From the NCBI GenBank assembly GCA_001642005.1, contig LWCA01000493.1, positions 1 to 25,673 of the forward strand: a stretch of DNA of 25,673 nucleotides. The letters are read 5' to 3'. The notes under the pieces were generated by a model. That model did no database searches, was not told where the DNA came from, and saw only the letters and a list, made by a program, of their open reading frames with translations. This document shows, one piece after another, positions 1 through 9,380 of the stretch; position 1 is the stretch's first letter; the number at the start of each line of letters is the position of its first letter. Made by a program: the position numbers and the translations under genes. The stretch comes from Intoshia linei. Lineage: Eukaryota; Orthonectida; Rhopaluridae.

Positions 1-1
1 C

Positions 2-379
2 GGAAATGGTGTAATTATACAGCGAGCGAGGAAAGCTGTATCTATGATTGGATTGTATAATGAATTAATCGGGTATACATCTATATTAGGTGTTATTGAC
101 ATGACAAAAGAGTCGTTCGCTATTAATCAAGCATGATACAATAAAAAAATACAATTTATTCCTGACCCATGTGAAATACAACTATATATAGAAAAAATTA
201 TGTTAGCTATGGATCAGTCTAAACCTCCTTCATTGTACAGCTAATTGAGAAATGGCCCTCCAACTTCTAATGGTGTAGAAAGAAGTTTTAGCATGCTGAA
301 GACATTACTCACAAAACAAAAGAATTTTTTATCTAGTAACGTTAAAAAATATTTAATATTGTACCATAATAAATCTTAA
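2..379 (+). pseudogene. hAT-family transposase C-terminal remnant
   Basis: One reading frame starting at base 2 stays recognisable as protein to the TAA at 377-379 but contains two internal stops (about 137 and 242). Its last third carries the hAT C-terminal dimerisation signature: VERSFSMLK, then a basic patch, then NVKKYLILYHN. The upstream part is only loosely protein-like. The 5' part of the element lies outside the window. The stops make this a dead copy. I see no terminal inverted repeat right after the stop. Family-level recognition rests on the short conserved block; the subfamily is not determined. Confidence 0.72.
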
Positions 380-1887
380 TATTTAATTTTTTAAATTATT
401 TTTAACAGGGGGACCAAATTGAATGTTTAATGTATTTTTTATAGGTTAAAAAAGTTAGAAAAACATGGATAGGTTAGCTTACTTTATACGCAGTAATCCA
501 TAAGCATATTTAACATTTTAGATGTAAATCAACGCATTATATACAAATATAATATACATTGTATACAAAATACCTCTAATATCAGGCATAGTCCAATTGC
601 GGCCAATTTGAGAATCACTCATGTACGGGTTTAGTCAATTCTGACATCTTTGAGTATTTAAAAATTTACTAAGTAGCTCAGGTCAAGCGAGGCCAGATCT
701 GGGTACAAAAATAAATTTTTTCTCTCATGAATGAAAAAATCTTTATAATCAAATCAATAATTATTATTAATATCTATAAATTTGTATGGGTGAGAAAAAG
801 TGAAATTTTATTATGGAAAATATAACCTGCTCATCATTTACCAATAAATTCTCATTGATGATTTTTTTAAACTTTGAAAACAACTTGATGGTAGTTTTGT
901 TATTAATTTTTGAATTTAAATTTTTATCTGATAGATTGAACTGCAAAGATTTATTTTTGAATCATTTTCAAAAAAATCACAAATTTAACCCTAGTTAGTA
1001 TATTATTAGAATCTAGGTGGTTATTTATCTGGGCTAAATTAAACTGATTAAAAATTCCAACTAAATAAAATAATTAAATTACACAATCAAAATCATAACT
1101 TAATGTCAAATAACACAAATCAAACATTAATTTCTTTCAGGACAGATGCTTCACATAACGCTTCCATCTGCTAGTTTAGTTTTTATATTTTAAAGTTCTA
1201 AATGATTATAATCGTTTTATGTAATAGGTGTACCGAAAGACCGGTTCACATCGTACGTACGGATCCGTACACCCTTGTGTTCAGGGTCGTGGATTGTTAG
1301 CAGTAGGCCTCATATAAACTTTTTTAATTATAGGACGTTTGTTTAATTTTACCGTAATTGTTCAAACAGACCTGAACCACCTATACCTGAGGCCTCGAAT
1401 AAATTTTTCCAAATTAAGCATTTAAAAAATTATATTCTTGAATATCACAACAAGTCGAGAACCTTAGAGAAACAACTAGGGGCCATATGGCATAATGCAT
1501 CGTTTTTGTTGTGTCTCTAGCTGGTCAGGTTCGGCTGTGTTAAATCGTTTATTGTTTAAAAATAACAACTATTATTTTTATTATTAGAAAATTATGCACT
1601 AGATATGTAAATAGCTATAATATACATAAAACGTAAACAATAATAACAAGCATAATTCAATAAACTCAATTTTATTTAATGGGTTCTAGAAAAATTAATT
1701 TAATTTTACACAATGTTAATATACAAATTAAAATATTTTAGGAACACATTTGTTAGGGGTCTCGCCAGGGGGGCTGCTGATTTGTGGGTGTAGAAGTGAT
1801 TTTAGCATTAAAGAACTAAAAAATTACAAGGTTTCGAAAACCTTAATTTCAATAATTATCGAAAAATTAATAAAATTTAGTCAAAAT
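380..1887. other. gene-poor intergenic DNA
   Basis: No exon, RNA gene or tandem repeat that I can support. Short ORFs here have no family resemblance and match the AT-rich background. A patch at about 1225-1540 is clearly richer in G+C than its surroundings and includes a short palindromic stretch around 1250-1270 (cgtacgtacggatccgtac). It may be the remains of an inserted element. Confidence 0.5.
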
Positions 1888-1925
1888 CAGTGATTCCCAA
1901 CCTGTGGGTATTTGCCCATGAGTGG
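1888..1925 (+). repeat. lone hAT-type terminus
   Basis: The sequence starting CAGTGATTCCCAACCTG and continuing with a GTGGGT block is typical of hAT terminal inverted repeats (CAGTGnTTCCCAA...). I could not find a matching inverted end downstream, so the element is decayed, truncated or rearranged. An inverted fragment of the intronic repeat family described at 6550 follows at 2018-2053. Confidence 0.45.
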
Positions 1926-2089
1926 GTAATCGCGAAATTTGTTCTAAAAAAATAGGAATTTTTGAATTTTTTTTGTGTCGCATGCACAGTAACGTATGAA
2001 ATATAATTTTTACCATTGAGTCCTTCAGGGTCAAAAACACAATTTTCCCTTTATTTGACTATTTTGTAAAATTAGTTTTTTAAAAAATT

Positions 2090-2254
2090 TTAATTAAATT
2101 TACTATTAAAAAAAATTATATGGCTTATTGTAAAAACCTGACCATCCAAAATGCAGTTAAACAATATAGTGGCTAATATCAAAATAAGTACTATAATATA
2201 GGTAATGTTGTAAAAAAGGTTGGTAAACACTCGTCTAAATTTAAAAATTGCATC
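2090..2254 (-). other. possible transmembrane exon, tentatively of the DNAJB gene
   Basis: A polypyrimidine/AG acceptor (tttttatag) just upstream leads into a frame containing the hydrophobic run YIIVLILILATILFN and ending in TAA at 2090. DNAJB12 and DNAJB14 have one transmembrane helix after the glycine/phenylalanine region (human IIVLILVSLLS), which this resembles. The reading phase does not join the last secure DNAJB exon directly, so a linking exon would be needed. It could be an unrelated AT-rich hydrophobic ORF. Confidence 0.25.
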
Positions 2255-2439
2255 TATAAAAATATTAAAAAAGTTTAACATTTTATATGCTCATTCTAAA
2301 TGACAGATAATGAGATGTATCTTTCTGCTTTCAAAATCTACCTTTTTGAAACAACCTAATGTAATCAAAAAGGCGAAGATCCTAGAGATCCGTTGATAAA
2401 TTTTAATGCAGCACTCAAAAAATTGACACTTTAAATGAA

Positions 2440-2900
2440 GGGTTTCCAAGTTTTCTTTATTGTGGACCGAGAATTTACAATAAAATTTCTCGCAACCCAC
2501 TAAAACAAAATTAAAAGAAATACCATAATTGTAATTAATTATTAATATAAATTTAATAATTATAACATTTATTGTGTTTTTATTTAACGGTACAATATTT
2601 GCAAATCTTTAAAAAAAAATTTTAAAAAATTTTCTACTTATCTAAAGTAAAGGTAAAAGAATTAGTTTTTACATTTGATGTTAAAAATATCAAAAATATA
2701 AAAAGAATAATGATATTTTTGGAGAAGTTATAGAATAATAGATTACCAAAAAGTGAAAAATCAGTTAAATGAAACAGGGCTCCACAATGGCTTCACAGAT
2801 AACCAGTAATTTACTATAAAATTTCTCGCGACCAATAGAACAAAATTATTAGACAAAATCACAATTAGAACCGTAATAAAACGCCTTTTTTGAGTTACAA
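2440..2900 (-). repeat. two diverged copies of a coding-like block, about 340 bp apart
   Basis: About 2440-2530 and 2765-2875 are homologous on the minus strand. Both contain a block whose translation reads VARNFIVN, followed by a K..W.P pattern and then a stop. The right-hand copy extends upstream into a hydrophobic run (TVLIVILSNNFVLLV) and could start at a methionine near 2918. The position is downstream of the DNAJB exons on the same strand, where that family has a transmembrane segment. The residues do not convincingly match the family, so no function is assigned. It could also be a small duplicated gene or a transposon remnant. Confidence 0.35.
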
Positions 2901-3384
2901 CTTTAAAATTTGCCATACCTAAATGGTTTTATAATATATTTTAAAATAAAAATGTGACATTTTTTGCTTTGAGAACCATTTCCTCACATTTCAAACAAAT
3001 TAGACATTATTGCTCCAATTTTTATATTAAAATGGTTCAATTAAACTGAAATTAATTTTAAATTAAATTATGACCGGCTTTTTTTATGAAAACTACATAG
3101 CAATATCAACTTGAACATTAAGTGTTGATTAAAAACCTAATTATAATAAAAATAACAAAAAATGAGATTGTAAAGGAAATATAAGATTATCCATTCTGGG
3201 ACGAAAAATTCAGAAATGAAAATACAAGACAATACAATTAATATAATTTATTAACATTAAAACAATTTTTAAAGGTTAAGTATAAAACGTAACACTATTA
3301 CACACAGAAAAATAATAATTTCTGTTAACCCCGACCTGCGCTATACAAGATGACTCAAATTAAAACAATTTAATAATATATTAC

Positions 3385-4269
3385 CTGTTGTTCAACGTTA
3401 TTACGATTAGGTTGGCGAAATTGATTTCCTCCAAAAGTAAAATGTCTAGTTCGAACATTACCATTTTGATTGAAATGAACTAAAAAAATTTTACAAAATT
3501 TTCCTAAAAAATCTAACAATTTCCTCCGAAAAAGGCAGAAAAAACATCATCTGGAGACATGGCAGCTAAAAAATTAAATAAAACAATGTACAACAAAATT
3601 TTAAATTAATCAATAAAAATGAAACTTACATTCATAATATTGGTAGTGTTGATTCTGTCTATTGTTATTTTGATCGTATTCAGGTCCAACTAAATCATAC
3701 TGTTTTCTTTTATCAGGGGTAGATAAAACTCCGTAAGCATTTCCAATTTCTTAATAATAAATTAAATGTATACAAATTATTTTATTAAAAGTAAACACAA
3801 TTACTTTTAAAAGCTTCAGAAGCTCCGACAGTTTTGTTTTTATCTGGATGGTACTCTAGAGCTAATTTTCGATAAGCGACTTTTAAGTCTTTTGTAGAAC
3901 AATCTTTAGAAACTTTTAAAATTTTATAAAAATCATTTTCATTTAATATAGATTTAACGTTTTCAATGTTCTTTTTAGAATCGTTAGATTTGGATGTAGA
4001 TGCTGATGAACTAGGTTTATTAGAGTTTACAGTGGATCGTTGGCGTAATTGATCGCCATTTTTTAATAAATCGTCAATTTCTGTAATTAAATCTAAAACA
4101 AAATGTATTTTAAATGTTAAATCTAAAAATTTCAACCTTTATAATATTGTTTTGGAAATAAACGATTTGCATTTTCGGCTAATTGCTTGGCTTTTAATAA
4201 ATTTCCTTTGGCAATTGATTTTTTTGCAGATATTGCAAATTCCTCGGCTGAGTCGCGATTACATTCCAT
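3385..4269 (-). CDS. DNAJB12/14: DNAJB12/DNAJB14-type J-domain co-chaperone (5' part, 3' end unresolved)
   Basis: Five exons join in frame with GT..AG introns: 4269-4137, 4092-3805, 3749-3630, 3565-3518 and 3479-3385 (228 codons). The start MECNRDSAEEF matches the diagnostic N-terminus of DNAJB12/DNAJB14 (MEGNRDEAEKC in human). A Ser/Asn-rich linker follows. The J domain spans roughly residues 98-165, with the catalytic HPD at 126-128 (EYHPDKN). Then come the family's SPDDVFSAFFGGN segment and a Phe/Gly/Asn-rich region. By homology this is an ER-membrane Hsp40 that stimulates Hsp70 ATPase on the cytosolic face and supports ER-associated degradation. The expected transmembrane helix and C-terminal DUF1977 region were not found with confidence; the candidate at 2090-2254 is weak. 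The gene is divergent from RpS3, whose start is 835 bp away. Confidence 0.85.
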
Positions 4270-5104
4270 AAAGTTAATTGGTTATTTTTTCATAAGATGT
4301 AATGTATTTATTAGTTTAAAGTTGATTATTATAGTTTAGTATTCAAATTGTATATAAAAAATGAAATAGAAATTAACAGAACAATTCTAGTGTAATTTAT
4401 GTTGGATTTTAACAAACAATGACATAGATTTTAAATTATATAGTAACCTGTTTAATATGAACTTTATTTATTTAAACTTTAGTACATTTGTAATTTGAAG
4501 AATTCATTATTTCACCGTGTCTAATAACTGATGTAACTGTTTTCGTTGATTTATTTTATGGGTTTTATATAATGTTTTATTTGATTGAAATATAAATATT
4601 TAATTATTCACACTACTCTAAAATATAAATGAAGTAGAGTAGTAGAATAAAATATTTATACATTGATCTGTTTTTATTAACATGTAAATCTTTTTGAACC
4701 TATTTCTCAACCAATTATTAAAAATGTCGTTAGATGGTTAAAATTCACTAGTTTTTAGTATGAAATGCAATGCTAGTCCGAGAAATTTTACTTTTCTATA
4801 GAATTGGAAAATTTTGATTGATTTATTTTAGTTATGGTTATAAATTTATCAATTTTAAATTAATATGAAATAACCAAATAAATTATTTTTACTTTTAATT
4901 AATTAAAAAATAAATTTCGGAAAATTTCCGTTAAGATGAGACAAACTTTATTAAGAAAATAACTGTATAAATAAAATAAACTAACAGTTATTTTAACTAC
5001 CGAGCGAAAACATAATATCACGTTTTATGATAATTATTATAAATTTAAATTGCAAACATATCTTCATTACTTTATTAAAATAACAATAATATTATACTAT
5101 AATC
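4270..5104. promoter_or_regulatory. divergent intergenic region between DNAJB and RpS3
   Basis: These 835 bp separate two genes transcribed outward and must hold both promoters. I see no ORF. The clearest structure is an imperfect inverted repeat, listed separately. Several runs such as tataaa occur, but in DNA this AT-rich they are not evidence of a TATA box. Confidence 0.5.
4594..4657. repeat. imperfect inverted repeat (hairpin)
   Basis: The left arm 4594-4620 (ending cactactcta) pairs with the right arm 4634-4657 (starting gtagagtagtag) around a 13-nt loop. The outer parts are A+T only, but the inner tactct/agagta block is more complex than background. It lies between the divergent DNAJB and RpS3 starts. 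It may be a protein-binding palindrome or a remnant of a small inverted-repeat element. Confidence 0.4.
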
Positions 5105-8100
5105 ATGGACTATCATTGTAACGTGAAGAGAACTGTAATTATTTGGTTTAAAAAAAGATAATATCATTTAGTTTGTACAAAGAGGTTCAAGAATTGCAGA
5201 AATGGACGAATTAATGAAACGAGAGTTGTCTGAATATGGTTATAGTCATTCTGAATTGAAATATTATCCAGCGAAACTTGAAATGATTATATTTTTGACC
5301 AAAGTTCAAGGATTAATGACGGATGAACGTTTCTTTTTAGCAGAATTACAAGTTTGCTTACAGAAACGATTCAATGTGAAACAGATTGATGTATGTTTGA
5401 TATATTCATTGTTTCAAAATTAATGGTCGTGATAAGTATTAAAACTTAACCATATTATTGGATAATAATTATCCCTAGCTCTCTCCACGACCCTTTGTTA
5501 AATACGATAATAATATTTTAAATAAATTTTTTAGATCAATGTGGCACAAGTGAAACCAAAAGGCCTTTGTGCTGTAGCTCAATGTGAATCTTTGAAATAC
5601 AAGTTAAAGGGAGGATTAGCCGCAAGACGGTTTTATTTTATTTTATTTTATTTATTTTGATCTAGTGCATGTTATGGTGTTTTGAGATTCATCATGGAAA
5701 GTGGCGCTGTTGGAGTTGAAATTATCATTTCTGGAAAATTAAGGGGACAGAGAGCTAGATCTATGAAATTCAATGATGGTTTGATGATACATAGTGGTGA
5801 TCATACGAATTACTACGTCAGTCAAGCAGTTAGGAGTATTAGTTTGAAGCAAGGTATTTTTGTTTATATCAAACCGTGTCAAGTTTCCGATTCGTTAATC
5901 GTGCCATACCCAATGAATATTAATATTTCTTGTATAATGCACCCAAATTTTTATTTAAGGGTTTAATCATCAATTGTAATAGTCTCATCGCTTATTATTC
6001 AATTTTTATTAATAGAAATTCCATAACAAAATTAAATTAATTGAAATTTGTTAATTAATTTTAAATTATATATTTTTCGTAACGAATTTGTATTAACCAA
6101 AAATTCCATTAATAAAAATACTATCTCTTAAGCTATATAACCTATTTTTAATAACTATAAATATAAATTCACGTTAAAATTTTTTTTAATCTATTCGACA
6201 GTGTGTGTATAATATTAAAAATGAAGTAAAAACAGTCCAATCCTAAAAATTGTCATAAATTCCACAAGAAATAAAATTATAAAAACCTATTTTGTCATTT
6301 TCAATTTGATGATATATATTCAGAACCAATTTAATAAATACTTACAAATACCAATTATGCATCAATAATTAAACGAATCTTCACTTTATCAACATATTTC
6401 AATTGAATTTTACAAATATGGCAAAGGATTGTAATAAATATAAAAATGATATTAACAATGTTGATGGCTTTTAGTTTCGTTGTTGTAGTTTCTATTCTAA
6501 ATTTATATTCAAAATATTTTGAAATTTAAAAATTGCGTAGCAATGAATATATAGATTTTCACCCATATTTCTTTATTGGAAATGTGTAGACGTTCACTGC
6601 ACATTTTTTTTAAATTGTAGGATTAATATTTACATTTTCAATTTTTATTTTAATCGAAAAATTTGAAAAATATTGGTTGATAATATATTAAAAATTATTT
6701 TTCACCAGGAATGCGTAGATTTCTGGGGTTGAAATTTTGTATATATATCAACTTGAATAAGCTCTATCAGAATAATCTTTTTTTTTAATTTTTGGACCGT
6801 TAATTATTTCACATTTTTTGTTTTAATAAAATATTTCGGAAAAAAATATATGAATACTAAAATGCTTTTTTGACCGTAAAGTCGTCACTTATTTGGAGTA
6901 AAAATTTTTATCTGTGTTAACAGGATAAACTGTACCACCTATAAATTTTTTGAAATTCTAGGGTTGTTTTCATTAAAAAAAAAAGGATAATTTGGGGTTT
7001 TGGCCCTGAATATATAATTTTTTTAAATTTAAATTTATGATAATGCTTATGATTTTAACATCCGTATTAGAGTATATATTATTATTTTTTCAATTCTTTA
7101 ACTGGTTTGATTTTTAAAAAGAGGGACAACACCAGGGTTTTTGACTCGTAAGATGTGAAATTCGGTGGTTGAAATTTATTTTATTATACGTCCCGGAAAA
7201 AACTGTAATTGAAATTGAAAACTTTATAAAATTCTAAGACTGGTAGTTATTTCAGTAAAGCTGAACACACACAAACAAAAATGGCGTAACATAATATATA
7301 AGTTAGGATAAACTCATTTTATTTTTTATGATTTTGAATAGGTATCAAATTATCAAATAGGCTAAATTTAAGTTTATTTTCGTATTTTTTTTACAAAAAC
7401 TTAAATTACCGCTTCGTTTAAATTTAAAAAATTTTGTATATTTTAATGATTTGTGTTCAGGTGCATTATGTACACTTGACTATATTCTATAATACCCAAA
7501 AAAAAATTTTATTAAAATGTTTATATAATTGTGAATAAATTGTTAGTACGTTATTATTTTGGTTTCATCAACCGAAACCTAGATTTTGGTTTTTCAAATA
7601 TGCGCTTTTTTTTGTAATTGTATGGTGATTATTTTGAATTAGAATAATTTTGTGAAAAAACTTATTCGATTTTACGACACTGGGAACGCTTAGATTGCTG
7701 AGGTTCAAATTTGGTATATCAGTTATTATAAGGAGTATCAGAATAATTTTTTTTTATTGTAATTCGGTTAACTTTCAAATTTTTGGTTTTTCATTGTTAA
7801 TAAAGTATTTTCTAAATAAAAAAAATGAATACTAAGATGCTTTTTTAATCGTGAATGCGTCACATTGTCAGATTGATATTTTTTGTGTGTCTTAACTGGA
7901 TATAATTATATCATCAGTAATTTTTTTAACATTCTAGGGCTGTTTTCAGTTTTAAAAAAAATGTCATGATTTTGATCGTGAAATTAACTTTTTTGAGGTT
8001 GCTATTGATGATACTGATTATGATTTTAAAAACTATTTAAATTTTAAAACAAAGTGTAATTTGTGGTTTTGACCATGAAAGTGTGCGTTTATGATACTGA

Positions 8101-8462
8101 AATTTACGAGAATGTTAATGATTATAAAATGCGTCCTAGAAGTTAGGTTTTATTAAATTTGTGGGTTTTTATTTTTAACAAAAGGGAAAATTGAGTTTTT
8201 GACCCTGAAGGACTCAAATTCGAAAACTAAAAAATAAATATCAAAACGCCCTGCGAAAACTATATTATAACTGTGGTTTTAATAAAATATCTTATTTTAA
8301 TTTATTTTTTATTTAGGAGTTCTTGGAATGCGAGTAAAGATTATGCTTCCGTATGACCCCAAAAATGGTGTTTCAAGAATTCGACCGGATATTGTAACGA
8401 TTCACGATTACAAAGAGGAAGAACATTTCGCTCTTGAACCAGTTATTTCTGTTTTAGAATAA
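5105..8462 (+). CDS. RpS3: 40S ribosomal protein S3, divergent copy
   Basis: Five exons join in phase: 5105-5134, 5172-5390, 5535-5629, 5666-5853 and 8317-8462, giving 225 residues (human 243). Recognition is firm: [58 protein letters not shown] and [15 protein letters not shown] are S3 landmarks in order. The family places S3 at the mRNA entry channel of the small subunit, with an N-terminal KH domain. The start [10 protein letters not shown] followed by FV aligns with the usual MAVQISKKRKFV, so a 30-nt first exon is chosen. Oddities: the KH GxxG loop (GEKGRR in most eukaryotes) is replaced by TDERFF at about residues 60-65, and the C-terminus is atypical. For a protein usually among the most conserved known, this divergence is striking. 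Introns are 37, 144, 36 and 2463 nt. There are no stops, and all splice sites are canonical. Confidence 0.9.
5630..5665 (+). other. 36-nt intron made mostly of a TTTTA repeat
   Basis: This intron of RpS3 splits an arginine codon (CG|T) in the conserved RRACYG segment. It consists almost entirely of repeated tttta units between gt and ag. Skipping it restores the canonical S3 sequence exactly; reading through would put a TGA in frame. It is close to the shortest introns in the window (34-39 nt). Confidence 0.85.
6550..7302 (+). repeat. dispersed repeat copy R1, inside the large RpS3 intron
   Basis: This is the longer of two clearly homologous copies (see R2, 9984-10519). The first 200 or so bases, from tatagattttcacccat onward, are practically identical between the two; the rest is similar with small differences and one large length difference. 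It shares the same end, cacaaacaaa followed by a tataag. It has no coding capacity and no obvious terminal inverted repeats. It resembles a non-autonomous mobile repeat. Confidence 0.7.
7675..8240 (+). repeat. older diverged relative of repeat R1 (R3)
   Basis: Segments such as aacgcttagattgctgaggt, tatcagaataattttttt and gaatactaagatgctttttt line up in order with R1 but with many changes. Further units contain ttttgaccatgaaa and ttttgaccctgaa. The region fills the rest of the 2463-nt RpS3 intron. Inverted fragments of the same material occur at 2018-2053 and 19380-19560. Confidence 0.5.
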
Positions 8463-8657
8463 ATAAAAATAGGATATTCACCCGAATATCATTGTAATTA
8501 AATTTAATTACGGTTTTAATTAATTGTACTTTGAATAAAAAAAAACTAGTTTTATTGATATACTACATGTTCGTAATAGAAATTATTTTGGTTACACGTA
8601 ACTTGAACTTTGCATTCAACCGGATTTCAACAAAATTTTAGTTATTTTAATCAATAA

Positions 8658-9233
8658 ATGCCCAGTAAAAAATTTCTTAACAAAAAGAAAAAGGGAAAGA
8701 CAAACACAACCCGTTTTGATGAAAACGATAAACCATCTCAATACGATACATATTCTCTGTATGAACCTAATCAGGATGATACTGATCCTTACAACTTTAA
8801 AGGTATGAACGAGACTTTAAATTCTAATGAATCTGTCGGCGTATTTTGTTTTCCACATAATCCATTCTTTCCTGTCCGTTACTTGGAACCAATTTGGTTT
8901 AAGCATTTAAAATACATTTTAACGTGTCATATGCATTACTCGCATTTACTATATGGACTAATGGAAAAATATTTTAGAAATCCTCAACCTTTTTTCTACA
9001 ATGTCGATGATCATGTTTATCGATCAGGCCTTTCGGATAAAACTGTAAAAATCGATATTGGTGGAACGAATTATTATTATGACGAACAGGAATTATGGAT
9101 TAACCTTCAGAAACATTGTGTTTCGGAATATTTTTACACTAGCATACCTCTAGAAATCGATTTATCTAAATCTAAAAACAAACAACAGTTTTATAGTTTA
9201 GAACAAGTTTTTGGTTTTAAATCTTGTGAATAA
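8658..9233 (+). CDS. uncharacterised 191-residue protein, single exon
   Basis: This is an uninterrupted ORF from ATG to TAA with less biased composition than the surrounding DNA, so it is very probably a real gene. The N-terminus is strongly basic (MPSKKFLNKKKKGK), followed by an acidic Asp/Asn-rich linker to about residue 60. A folded-looking region rich in aromatic residues, Cys and His follows, with motifs FCFPHNPFFPVRYLEPIWF (about 63-81), LTCHMHYSHLLYGLMEKYF and DIGGTNYYYDEQELWINLQK. There is no signal peptide or transmembrane helix. The ATG is preceded by an in-frame TAA. I do not recognise the family. The basic head suggests nucleic-acid or ribosome contact, which is only inference. 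It lies 195 bp after RpS3 on the same strand and 147 bp before the coiled-coil gene. Confidence 0.75.
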   Translation: MPSKKFLNKKKKGKTNTTRFDENDKPSQYDTYSLYEPNQDDTDPYNFKGMNETLNSNESVGVFCFPHNPFFPVRYLEPIWFKHLKYILTCHMHYSHLLYGLMEKYFRNPQPFFYNVDDHVYRSGLSDKTVKIDIGGTNYYYDEQELWINLQKHCVSEYFYTSIPLEIDLSKSKNKQQFYSLEQVFGFKSCE

Positions 9234-9380
9234 ATTTTAAATAAACATTTTACATTTACTGTCACAAAGTATGACTCAATTTGTATTATATCCTTAGAAT
9301 GAACACCATTATATTATATATATCCAAATTCGTTGTTACAGCAGCCATGATATCAACGCGCCATAAAGTATAAAAAGATA

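Noticed and set aside
813-998. 61-codon plus-strand ORF
   Set aside because: Phe/Leu/Asn-rich translation typical of A+T-rich noncoding DNA, no family resemblance, no splice context.
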